A DNA stretch of 13,596 bases from Thermoanaerobaculia bacterium (GTDB lineage: Bacteria > Acidobacteriota > Thermoanaerobaculia > UBA5066), in the NCBI GenBank assembly GCA_023717585.1, contig JAMQPJ010000081.1, positions 1 through 13,596 of the forward strand, written 5' to 3'. The translations under genes and the position numbers were made by a program. Each line of letters opens with the position of its first letter. Positions within the stretch are counted from its first letter, which is position 1. Positions 5,338 to 12,533 of the stretch are shown here, one piece after another. Under the pieces are notes generated by a model. It saw only the letters and a program-made list of their open reading frames with translations. It was not told the DNA's origin and searched no databases.

Positions 5338-7754
5338 CGCCGCGGGAGAACGAGATCCTTCGGCAGGAGAACGAGGCGCTCCGCCACCGGCTCGGCGAGG
5401 CCGAGCAGGTGAACGAGGCGCTCGCGAAGGGACAGATCGACGCTGTCGTCGACGCGGCGCATCAGGCGCCGCTGCTCCTGAGCCAGGCGCAGGAAGCGCT
5501 GCGAGGGAGCGAGAAGAGGTACCGAACACTGTTCGACGAGAGCCCGCTCCCGAAGTGGCTCGTCGACCAGGAGACGTTCGCGATCACGGACGTGAACGAA
5601 GCCGCCGTCCACCTCTACGGCTACTCGCGTGAGGAGTTCCTCTCGAAGACAATGAGTGAAATCTGGCATCCGGACCAGGCGGCGTCGGCGATGGAAAGGG
5701 TCGCCGCCGCTGCCACGGAGCCGTGGAGCGGCATTTCCCGACACGTCAAGAAGGGTGGGGCAAACCTCACCGTCGAGGTTTTCTCCCACCCGATCCAGCT
5801 TGCCGGTCGGCACTATCAGCTGTCCGTGATTCGCGACATTACCGAGCACAGGCAGGCAGAAGCGGAGAAGACGCGGCTGTTGGCAATCATCGAGGAATCC
5901 CCGGATTTCATCGGAGTCGCCGACCTGCAGGGGAATCTCATGTATCACAACCGGGCCGCGAAGAGAATGGTGGGGTTGCCGGAAGATGCGGACCTCGGTC
6001 ATCTGAAGATCGGGGATATGCACCCAGGTCGGGGTGCGAAACTGGTTGTGGAAGAGGGTATCCCCACCGTTCTCAGGGAGGGAACGTGGCGGCGCGAGAA
6101 CGTGTTACTGCATCGGAATGGAAGTGAGATACCTGTTTCACAGGTGTTGGTGGTTCATAGGAACTCGACTGGGGAACCGGAATTCATCTCTACCATCATG
6201 CGCGACATCACCGACCTCAAGCGGGTGGAAGCGCAGCGCGAGCGGCTGGCTGCCCTCGTCGAGGCTAGTCCGGACTTCATTGGCTTCGCCGATCCAAAAA
6301 CCGGGCAGATCCAATACATCAACAAGCACGGCCGGAAGATGTGCGGACTTGGGGAAGACGAGGACGTAGGGAAGCTCAAGATTGGCGATGTGCATCCGGC
6401 CTGGATGAACAAACGTCTGGTCGAAGTTGTTTTGCCAGCGGCCGTACGCGACGGCCTGTGGGAGGGCGAGGCCGCGTTTCTGCACCGGAACGGCCGCGAG
6501 ATTCCAGTGCTGATGGCATTGCTGGCCGGCAAAGCCACCAACGGAGAAGTCGAGCTCTTCTACACGGTTTCGCGCGACATCACCGAAATGAAGCGGCTGG
6601 AGGCCCAGTTCCTGCAATCCCAGAAGATGGAGGCGGTCGGCCGCCTCGCTGGCGGCGTGGCCCACGACTTCAACAACCTGCTCACGGTCATATTCGGCTA
6701 CAGCGACGTCGTCTTCCAGGGGCTGGGGCCGGGCCCTCTGCACGAGGCGATGCAGGAAGTCAGGCGGGCGAGCGAGCGGGCCGCCGCGCTGACCCGGCAG
6801 CTCCTCGCCTTCAGCCGCAAACAGACGCTCGTTCCCGAAGTCCTCGATATGGGCGACGTCGTGAGCGGCCTGTCGACAATGGTGGAACGCCTCATCGGCG
6901 AGGAGATCAAGGTGAGCGTCGTCGTGCCTGCGAACCTCGGACGGGTGAAGGCGGACCGCGGCCAGTTGGAGCAGGTCGTCATGAACCTCGCGGTCAACGC
7001 CCGGGACGCCATGCCGAAGGGCGGCAGCCTGATCTTCGAGCTGCAGAACGTCGAGCTCGACGACGCCGACACGGTGACGCACGCGGAGGTCAAGCCGGGA
7101 CCGTACGTGCTCCTGGCAATTTCCGACACCGGGGCGGGGATGGATGTGGAGACGCAGAATCGCATCTTCGAGCCCTTCTTCACGACCAAAGAGGCGGGGA
7201 AGGGCACCGGCCTAGGCCTCTCCACCGTTCACGGCATCGTGCACCAGAGCGGCGGCTCCATTTCCGTGTATAGCGAGCCGGGGCGGGGCACGACGTTCAA
7301 GGTCTACCTTCCGCGCTACGCCGGCGATGCGGCCGTCCGGCGCCCGGTCTCGGGGGTCCGCAAGGCGCCGCCGATCGGGTCCGAGACCGTTCTCGTCGTC
7401 GAGGATGACGCCGCGATCCGGCAACTGACGAACCTCATCCTGCAAAAGGCCGGCTACACAGTTCTTCTCGCTGAGAGTCCGGCCGGGGCCGAACGGATCG
7501 CGGTCAGCCATTCGGGACCGATCCACCTCATGCTGACCGACGTCGTGATGCCGGGCATGAGGGGTCCGGAGCTCGCGGAACGGCTGCTCCGCCTCAGACC
7601 GGACCTCCGTGTGCTGTACATGTCGGGCTACACCGACAATGCGATCGCGCACCACGGCTTCCTCGACGCCGGGACGGAGTTTCTTCAGAAGCCGTTCACG
7701 CCCCTCGGGCTGATGCATAAGATTCGCGAAGTGCTCGGCCCCTCCGAGTCGTAG
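5334..7754 (+). CDS. Hybrid sensor histidine kinase, 3x PAS-HisKA-HATPase-REC
   Basis: This soluble 806-residue hybrid kinase is probably the output or partner of KaiBC. A short coiled coil (about 3-60) leads into PAS1 (about 60-172), PAS2 (about 183-295) and PAS3 (about 305-417). The HisKA H-box has H444 in GGVAHDFNN. The HATPase shows an N-box (NLAVNARDAM 551-560), G1 DTGAGM (598-603) and G2 GKGTGLGL (622-629). The REC domain has acidic D691/D692, phospho-acceptor D736 (LTDVVMPG), S764 and K786. No transmembrane segment is visible. GTG 5334 is chosen because it overlaps the kaiB stop as GTGA and a GGAG lies about 8 nt upstream; longer in-frame extensions only read through kaiB and kaiC. Unlike cyanobacterial SasA it has no KaiB-like sensor domain, so its link to KaiC would run through PAS or the coiled coil. 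The DNA-binding output regulator is not in the window. Confidence 0.92.
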   Translation: MTPRENEILRQENEALRHRLGEAEQVNEALAKGQIDAVVDAAHQAPLLLSQAQEALRGSEKRYRTLFDESPLPKWLVDQETFAITDVNEAAVHLYGYSREEFLSKTMSEIWHPDQAASAMERVAAAATEPWSGISRHVKKGGANLTVEVFSHPIQLAGRHYQLSVIRDITEHRQAEAEKTRLLAIIEESPDFIGVADLQGNLMYHNRAAKRMVGLPEDADLGHLKIGDMHPGRGAKLVVEEGIPTVLREGTWRRENVLLHRNGSEIPVSQVLVVHRNSTGEPEFISTIMRDITDLKRVEAQRERLAALVEASPDFIGFADPKTGQIQYINKHGRKMCGLGEDEDVGKLKIGDVHPAWMNKRLVEVVLPAAVRDGLWEGEAAFLHRNGREIPVLMALLAGKATNGEVELFYTVSRDITEMKRLEAQFLQSQKMEAVGRLAGGVAHDFNNLLTVIFGYSDVVFQGLGPGPLHEAMQEVRRASERAAALTRQLLAFSRKQTLVPEVLDMGDVVSGLSTMVERLIGEEIKVSVVVPANLGRVKADRGQLEQVVMNLAVNARDAMPKGGSLIFELQNVELDDADTVTHAEVKPGPYVLLAISDTGAGMDVETQNRIFEPFFTTKEAGKGTGLGLSTVHGIVHQSGGSISVYSEPGRGTTFKVYLPRYAGDAAVRRPVSGVRKAPPIGSETVLVVEDDAAIRQLTNLILQKAGYTVLLAESPAGAERIAVSHSGPIHLMLTDVVMPGMRGPELAERLLRLRPDLRVLYMSGYTDNAIAHHGFLDAGTEFLQKPFTPLGLMHKIREVLGPSES

Positions 7755-7786
7755 TCTTCCGCTACCCTGAGCGGGGAGGCGACACC

Positions 7787-8248
7787 ATGGGGCTCTTTTC
7801 GGGCACGACTCTGAAGCGGGGCGACGCCGCGCCCCTCTTTACGCTGAAGGACCAGAATGGCAGGAAGGTCTCGCTCGCGTCGCTCAAGGGCAAGCGCGTC
7901 GTCCTCTACTTCTTCCCGAGGGCCGATACCCCCGGTTGAACGATCGAAGCCCAGGCCTTCCGTGACGAAGGCCCGAAGCTCCCGAAGGACGTCATCGTCC
8001 TCGGCGTGTCGAAGGACTCCGTCGAGGCGCAGAAGCGCTTCTCGGAGAAGAATGGCCTTACGTTCCGGCTCCTCGCGGACGAGGATGGCGACGTCATCGA
8101 GCTCTACGGCGTGGAGGGTCTTCTCGGCTTCGCGAGGCGGAAGTCGTTCCTGATCGACTCCAGAGGAAAGATCGCGAAGGTCTACGAATCCGTCTCGCCC
8201 GCGAAGCACGCGGGCGAGGTCGCGGCCGATCTCGCCTCGGTCCCCTGA
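7787..8248 (+). CDS. Selenocysteine-containing peroxiredoxin (BCP/PrxQ-like), Sec at codon 51 (TGA)
   Basis: This is a thioredoxin-fold peroxidase that reduces hydrogen peroxide or organic hydroperoxides, 153 residues if TGA 7937-7939 is read as Sec. ATG 7787 has GGGGAGG about 8 nt upstream. The frame before TGA gives VVLYFFPRADTPG; after it come TIEAQAFRDE, VIVLGVSKDS, FRLLADEDGDV and FLIDSRGKI, a continuous BCP-type protein to the stop at 8246. In the family the TGA position is the peroxidatic cysteine of TPGCT. The resolving cysteine (usually five residues on) is Gln56, and no other cysteine occurs, so it would be a 1-Sec enzyme needing an external thiol. A SECIS-like hairpin follows the TGA. 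It lies 32 nt after the hybrid-kinase stop on the same strand, so may be co-transcribed with kaiCB. The alternative is a pseudogene by point nonsense, disfavoured by the intact frame and hairpin. Confidence 0.88.
7937..7973 (+). promoter_or_regulatory. UGA Sec codon with bacterial SECIS hairpin
   Basis: TGA (7937-7939) is followed by a perfect 7-bp stem: GGCCTTC (7954-7960) and GAAGGCC (7967-7973), enclosing the loop CGTGAC. The loop starts 22 nt after the UGA and carries a G at its second position. Both fit the known bacterial SECIS pattern (apical loop roughly 16-37 nt downstream, guanine in the first two loop positions) recognised by SelB. It overlaps codons for the conserved FRDE stretch. 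Confidence 0.8.
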
Positions 8249-8250
8249 CG

Positions 8251-8273
8251 GGGCGGCGCTCGCCCGGGCGCCC
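8251..8273. terminator. Possible bidirectional GC hairpin between converging genes
   Basis: The 38-nt gap between the peroxiredoxin stop (plus) and the FtsB-like stop (minus) holds alternative GC stems: GGCGC (8255-8259) with GCGCC (8268-8272), or GGGCG (8251-8255) with CGCCC (8261-8265). There is no T-tract on either side. Its position between converging genes is the main support. Confidence 0.3.
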
Positions 8274-8286
8274 TCGGGAACGGATT

Positions 8287-8781
8287 TCAGCGCGGCGCCG
8301 GAGAGGGGGCGGGGGCAGGCGCGACAGGCGGCTTCACGCGGGCTTGCCAGCCTTCCGGCAGGAGCAGAACGACCTCTCCGGGCTTCACGAGGTTCAGCGT
8401 CTCCCGGGCGATCTTCTCGACGGCCTTCGGATCGGTCTTCAGCGCGACGACCTCTTCCTCGAGGCGGAGATTCTCTGCGTACAGCTTCTCGACTTCGGCG
8501 TGCATCGCGGCGAGCTGGATGCGCTGCTTCCTCACCTTGAGAAGACCGCTGGGGCTGAGGAGGAAGAAGCCGAACACGAGGAGAGAAAAGACGAGCGAGA
8601 TCGCGACGTACGAGACGGGTCTCACGTGCCTGCGTTCCGGGCGGGCGCCGGAGGCGGGCGCCGGCGTGTCGGGCATCAGCTCGGGCAGCGGGCGCGGCTC
8701 CTCGCGGCGGCCCGCGGGCAGCTTCTTCACCCCGAAGACGCGGGGCGGACGCTCCCCGCCGACGATCCGTTCGATCCGCAC
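8287..8781 (-). CDS. ftsB: FtsB/DivIC-family septum-formation protein with long cytoplasmic N-terminus
   Basis: This is a bitopic divisome protein, 164 residues from GTG 8781-8779. In known systems FtsB forms a complex with FtsL and FtsQ that activates septal peptidoglycan synthesis. Residues 1-54 are basic and proline-rich and should be cytoplasmic. One membrane helix spans about 56-76, a coiled coil about 83-115 (LAAMHAEVEKLYAENLRLEEE), then the family's typical tail KTDPKAVEKIARETLNLVKPGE (partly 115-135) and a proline/alanine-rich end. The usual FtsB is about 90-105 residues, so both ends are extended. It follows enolase on the same strand after 31 nt, the common eno-ftsB order, which supports the name. 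The start is unsure: no clear ribosome site precedes the GTG, and an ATG seven bases upstream is out of frame. Confidence 0.82.
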   Translation of the reverse strand: MRIERIVGGERPPRVFGVKKLPAGRREEPRPLPELMPDTPAPASGARPERRHVRPVSYVAISLVFSLLVFGFFLLSPSGLLKVRKQRIQLAAMHAEVEKLYAENLRLEEEVVALKTDPKAVEKIARETLNLVKPGEVVLLLPEGWQARVKPPVAPAPAPSPAPR

Positions 8782-8812
8782 GGACCATTTTCGCGCAGAA
8801 CGCTCGCGCGCG

Positions 8813-10084
8813 TCAGGCTTTCTTCGCGGCGAGGCCCGGGTAGACCCCCGTCTCGGCCAGATCCTCTTCGATGCGGAGGAGCCGGTTGTACTTCGCGACG
8901 CGCTCGGAGCGGCAAAGGGATCCCGTCTTGATGAAGCCCGCGTTCACGGCGACGGCGAGATCCGCGATCGTCGTGTCCTCGGTCTCTCCCGAACGATGGG
9001 AGATGACCGTGACGTATCGCGCGGTCTGCGCGATCCGCACGGCCTCGAGCGTCTCCGTGATCGTGCCGATCTGGTTCACCTTCACGAGGAGGCCGTTCGC
9101 GATGCCGTCGGCGATGCCCAGCTTCAGGATCTTCGGGTTCGTCACGAAGTTGTCGTCGCCGATGAGGTGGATCTTCGACCCGAGCTTTTGCGTCAGGAGC
9201 TTCCAGCCCGACTTGTCGCCCTCGGCGCAGCCGTCCTCGATCGAGAGGATCGGGTAGTCGAGAGCGAGGCCTTCGTAGAAAGCGACGATGTCGGCGGGCG
9301 AGATCTTCTTCCCCTCGAGAGCGTAGGAGCCTTTCTCGAAGAACTCGGAGGCCGCGCAGTCCAGCGCGAGGAAGACGTCCTTGCCGGCGTGGTACCCGGC
9401 CTTCGAGATCGCGTCGACGAGCATGTCGAGCGTCGCGCGGGTGGACTCGATGTTCGGGGCGAATCCGCCCTCGTCGCCCACGCCGGTCGCGAGCCCCTTG
9501 CCCTTCAGGATTCCCTTCAGCGCGTGGAAGACCTCGGCCCCCGCGCGCAGCGCCTCGCGGAACGTCCCGAAGCCGGCGGGCACGAGCATGAACTCCTGGA
9601 TGTCGAGAGGGTTGTCCGCGTGCGCCCCGCCGTTCACGACGTTCATCATCGGAACGGGGAGGGTCACGGCGCCGGTGCCGCCGAGGTAGCGGAAGAGGGG
9701 GAGCGCGCAGGCCTCGGCCGCGGCGCGGCAGACGGACATCGAGACGCCCAGGATCGCGTTCGCGCCGAGCTTGGTCTTCATGTCGGTGCCGTCGAGGTCG
9801 ATCATCAGGCGGTCGACCTCGGCCTGCTGGCGGGCGTCCATCCCGAGGACCTCGGGCGCGATCGTCTCGTTGACGTTCCTGACGGCCGAAAGAACGCCCT
9901 TGCCGCCGTAGCGCTTCTTGTCACCGTCGCGCAGCTCGAGGGCCTCGCGCGAACCGGTGGACGCGCCGGAGGGCACGCCCGCGCGCCCCGACGCCCCGCC
10001 CTCGAGGAGGCACTCGACTTCGACCGTGGGGTTGCCGCGGGAATCGAGGATCTCGCGGGCGTGGATGCTTTCGATGGCGTACAT
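8813..10084 (-). CDS. eno: Enolase (phosphopyruvate hydratase)
   Basis: Enolase interconverts 2-phosphoglycerate and phosphoenolpyruvate in glycolysis and gluconeogenesis in the cytoplasm. The 423-residue length is normal. Catalytic and binding residues are present: SGAST loop (39-43), H155 in GGAHADN, E205 in GDEGG, metal ligands D242, E283 and D310, base K335 in KVNQIGT, SHRSGETEDT (362-371) and K386. Local wording differs slightly from the commonest form (DGCAEGD after SIE, GDDNFVTN rather than GDDLFVTN, SLCRSER rather than APSRSER), but no catalytic residue is lost. ATG 10084 has GAGGAG about 7 nt upstream. It lies 52 nt after the phosphohexomutase and 31 nt before the FtsB-like gene, probably one operon. 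Confidence 0.98.
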   Translation of the reverse strand: MYAIESIHAREILDSRGNPTVEVECLLEGGASGRAGVPSGASTGSREALELRDGDKKRYGGKGVLSAVRNVNETIAPEVLGMDARQQAEVDRLMIDLDGTDMKTKLGANAILGVSMSVCRAAAEACALPLFRYLGGTGAVTLPVPMMNVVNGGAHADNPLDIQEFMLVPAGFGTFREALRAGAEVFHALKGILKGKGLATGVGDEGGFAPNIESTRATLDMLVDAISKAGYHAGKDVFLALDCAASEFFEKGSYALEGKKISPADIVAFYEGLALDYPILSIEDGCAEGDKSGWKLLTQKLGSKIHLIGDDNFVTNPKILKLGIADGIANGLLVKVNQIGTITETLEAVRIAQTARYVTVISHRSGETEDTTIADLAVAVNAGFIKTGSLCRSERVAKYNRLLRIEEDLAETGVYPGLAAKKA

Positions 10085-10136
10085 GTGGGCTCCTCGTCAG
10101 AAAGGAAAGAAAGAGAGATTTGCTTAGAAAGGGAAT

Positions 10137-11537
10137 TTACCCGTTCAAGACGTATTTCTTTGCCGCTTCGAGGAGTCTCTCGGTCTCCCTCTCGTCCGCC
10201 GATTCCGCGTAGATCCGCACGACGGGTTCCGTACCCGACGGCCGGAAGAGAATCCAGCGGCCGTCGCCGAGAAGAAGCTTCTGGCCGTCCGTGCGGTCGA
10301 TGCCCTGAACCTTCAGCCCCGCGAGCGAGTCGGGATTCTCGGCGAGGCGCTTCTTCATCGACGCGGCGAGCGCCGGATCGAGGTGCGCGTCCGCGCGCTT
10401 CGGATGGAAGGGGCCGACGCGCTTGAAGAGGTCCGCGAGCAGGCCCGAGAGCGTCTCGCCGGTCGCGGCCACACGCTCGGCGAGGAGCAGGCCCGCGAGG
10501 AGGCCGTCCTTTTCAGGCACGTGGCCGGCCATCGTGAAGCCGGCGGACTCCTCGCCTCCGAGCGTGATCTTGTCCGACAGAAGGAGCTCACCGATGTACT
10601 TGAAGCCGACGGGCGTCGTGAAGACGGAGGCTCCGTGCGCCTTTGCCACCGCGTCGAGCCCGTGCGTCGTGGCGACGGAACGCGCGATCCCCCGGGTGTC
10701 GCCGTCGCGGCGGCGGGAAAGGAGGAGGTCGGCGAGAAGCATGAGGCAGTGGTTCGGGTCGACGTACGTTCCGTCGGCGTCGAGGATGCCGAAGCGGTCC
10801 GCGTCGCCGTCCGTCGCGAGGCCGATGCGGCGCTTCTCGGACACGACGAGCTTCGACAGCGCGGCGAGGTTCTTCTCGTCGCACTGGGGCGATAGGCCCC
10901 CGAAGTACGGGTCGCGGTGCCCGTTGATGAGCGCGACGTCCGCGCCCGCGTCTCGCAGAAAGACGTCGAGGTAGCCGCGCGACGTGCCGAACCGCGGGTC
11001 GACGGCCACGCGGAGCTTCGACTTCCGAAGAGCGGCGGTGTCGACGAACGTCGCGAGCCTCTCGAGGTAGGGGCCGCGCGGGTCGAGGACGTCGTGTTTC
11101 GCCTCCGGGGCGGAGGCGGCGTCCTCCTCCGTCGTCTTCGCGATCTCGGCCTCGATGCGAACCGTGACGTCGGGAAGCGCGGGCGCCCCGTCTGCCGTGG
11201 AGAACTTGATGCCGTTGTATTCGGGCGGATTGTGCGAGGCCGTGAAGTTGATGCCGCCCGCGGCGCCGAGGCGCCGGATCGTGAAGGCGACGGCGGGCGT
11301 CGGCACGTCGCGGTCCGCGCGGAGGGGGCGGACACCTTCCCGGGCGAGGACGCGGGCCGCCTCGTCCACGAACCGCTCGTTCAGGAAACGTGTGTCCGAC
11401 GCGAGGACGACCCCGGCCGGCGGAGCCCCCGAAACCCGAATCGCGCGCGCGATCGCGGTGACGACGCGTCTCGCGTTCGGGAACGTGAACTCTTCCCCCA
11501 GAACCGCTCGCCAGCCGGAAGTACCGAAACGGATCAT
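10137..11537 (-). CDS. Phosphoglucomutase/phosphomannomutase (alpha-D-phosphohexomutase family)
   Basis: This cytoplasmic mutase moves phosphate between C6 and C1 of a hexose phosphate through a phosphoserine, feeding sugar nucleotides or glycogen. The 466 residues carry all four family motifs: catalytic serine S101 in TASHNPPEYNG, metal loop DGDADR (243-248), sugar loop GEESAG (328-333) and phosphate loop FRPSGTEP (431-438). The start MIRFGTSGWR (ATG 11537-11535) is chosen because this is where family homology begins. The frame stays open further upstream, but that stretch runs antisense through the divergent lipoprotein gene and is unlike a protein. No ribosome site precedes the ATG. A TAGAAT box (11554-11549, minus) would give a nearly leaderless transcript. 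Substrate (glucose, mannose or glucosamine phosphate) cannot be settled from motifs. Confidence 0.95.
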   Translation of the reverse strand: MIRFGTSGWRAVLGEEFTFPNARRVVTAIARAIRVSGAPPAGVVLASDTRFLNERFVDEAARVLAREGVRPLRADRDVPTPAVAFTIRRLGAAGGINFTASHNPPEYNGIKFSTADGAPALPDVTVRIEAEIAKTTEEDAASAPEAKHDVLDPRGPYLERLATFVDTAALRKSKLRVAVDPRFGTSRGYLDVFLRDAGADVALINGHRDPYFGGLSPQCDEKNLAALSKLVVSEKRRIGLATDGDADRFGILDADGTYVDPNHCLMLLADLLLSRRRDGDTRGIARSVATTHGLDAVAKAHGASVFTTPVGFKYIGELLLSDKITLGGEESAGFTMAGHVPEKDGLLAGLLLAERVAATGETLSGLLADLFKRVGPFHPKRADAHLDPALAASMKKRLAENPDSLAGLKVQGIDRTDGQKLLLGDGRWILFRPSGTEPVVRIYAESADERETERLLEAAKKYVLNG

Positions 11538-11541
11538 GAGG

Positions 11542-11557
11542 CCGTAGGATTCTACGG
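11542..11557. promoter_or_regulatory. Palindrome CCGTAG-GATT-CTACGG in the divergent promoter region
   Basis: A 6-bp perfect inverted repeat with a 4-bp spacer sits between two divergent starts (mutase ATG at 11537 and lipoprotein ATG at 11572). It contains -10-like boxes in both directions: TAGAAT on minus (11554-11549) and TAGGAT on plus (11545-11550). It may be the core of a divergent promoter or an operator; only one copy is visible. Confidence 0.35.
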
Positions 11558-11571
11558 TGCAGAGGTCGCCG

Positions 11572-12531
11572 ATGGCGCATCGATGGCTCGCCTGGGCCGC
11601 GGCCTTGCTCGCGGCCGCATGCGCTTCCCGGCCCGCAAGCCGCACGGACGCGCCCGTTCCTGTCGTGCGCCGGGGCGGGAACGCGGCAGGCGCGACGTAC
11701 GCGGAGAGATTTCCCGAGGCCAAGTCCCGTCTTTTCGAGCGCCTGAACCGTGAGCGGCGAGCCGCGGGGGTGGCGCCGGTCGCGTACGATCTCCTCGGCG
11801 CGAGCGTGGGCGACGCTTTCTGCCTCGACGCGGCAACGTCGCGCTCCTCGGGCCACTGGGACACGGCCGGCCGGCCGCCGTATCTCCGGTGGGCCCTCGC
11901 GGGAGGCGTGGACTACCACAGCGAGAACTTCAGCTCCCTGACGCGAACCGGAGCCGCGGTGGAAGCGTCGGAGGTGTCCCGCCTCCTTCTCGATGCCCAC
12001 GCCAGCATGATGGCCGAGAGGCCCCCCGACGACGGACATCGCCGCACGGTCCTCGACCCCGAGTGGACGCACGTGGGCATCGGCGCCGCCGTGGCCGGCG
12101 GCGAGTTCCGGATGGTGGAGGAATTCAGCCGGCGGGTCGCCCTGTGGGTCGAGGTTCCACAGGCGCCGGTCCCGGCGCGCGGACGCGCTCCGTTCGCGGT
12201 GAAGCTGCCCCCCGGCTGGGCTCTCGCCGCTCTCGAAGTCGGCTTCGAGCCGGCGCCGCGCCCGATGTCCCTCGAGGAGATCCGCCGCCGCGGCTCCTAC
12301 TCCTATCCTGCCCCGTCGCAGCGTCTTCTCGCCCGCGCTCCCGCTTACAACCAGTACCCGGACGGCTCGCGCGGAGAGGTCGACCTCGTGCGCGGCGTGG
12401 CGCGCGCAGACATCCCGCTGCTCTCGGGACCGGGCCACTATTACGTCTTCGTTTTCGCGGCGCCGGGGTCGCGCGAGGGGCGCACGCTCTCCCCCCTCAC
12501 GGCGGCGCTCATCCAGGCAACCCGACCCTGA
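11572..12531 (+). CDS. CAP/SCP-domain lipoprotein
   Basis: This is an exported protein of 319 residues with a lipoprotein signal: MAHRW, a hydrophobic run, then AAAC with lipid-acceptor C17. Residues about 50-190 are a CAP (cysteine-rich secretory/PR-1-like) domain: LFERLNRERRAAG, GHWDTAG with H95, SENFS with E118, GHRRTVL with H156, then WTHVGIG and MVEEF. The two His and the Glu are the cavity residues that bind divalent metal in the family. Residues about 200-300 form a second, unrecognised beta-rich region ending in YYVFVFAAP. The bacterial CAP role is mostly unknown (cell-envelope or matrix binding). ATG 11572 is preferred over the in-frame GTG 11557 because AGAGG lies 6 nt upstream and the signal peptide then begins correctly. 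It is divergent from the mutase and probably monocistronic. Confidence 0.85.
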   Translation: MAHRWLAWAAALLAAACASRPASRTDAPVPVVRRGGNAAGATYAERFPEAKSRLFERLNRERRAAGVAPVAYDLLGASVGDAFCLDAATSRSSGHWDTAGRPPYLRWALAGGVDYHSENFSSLTRTGAAVEASEVSRLLLDAHASMMAERPPDDGHRRTVLDPEWTHVGIGAAVAGGEFRMVEEFSRRVALWVEVPQAPVPARGRAPFAVKLPPGWALAALEVGFEPAPRPMSLEEIRRRGSYSYPAPSQRLLARAPAYNQYPDGSRGEVDLVRGVARADIPLLSGPGHYYVFVFAAPGSREGRTLSPLTAALIQATRP

Positions 12532-12533
12532 AG

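Noticed and set aside
7937..7939. TGA as a nonsense mutation making the peroxiredoxin a pseudogene
   Set aside because: It falls precisely on the catalytic Cys codon, the downstream frame is fully conserved, and a SECIS-like hairpin follows.
8519..10426. Long plus-strand open frame opposite FtsB and enolase
   Set aside because: It is antisense to an unmistakable enolase; high G+C keeps the opposite frame open.
11538..11864. N-terminal extension of the mutase
   Set aside because: Family homology starts at MIRFGTSGW, and the extension is antisense to the lipoprotein signal and CAP domain.
10588..12438. Long minus-strand open frame across the mutase and lipoprotein genes
   Set aside because: It crosses two real genes on different strands and its translation is Arg/Pro-rich with no domain.
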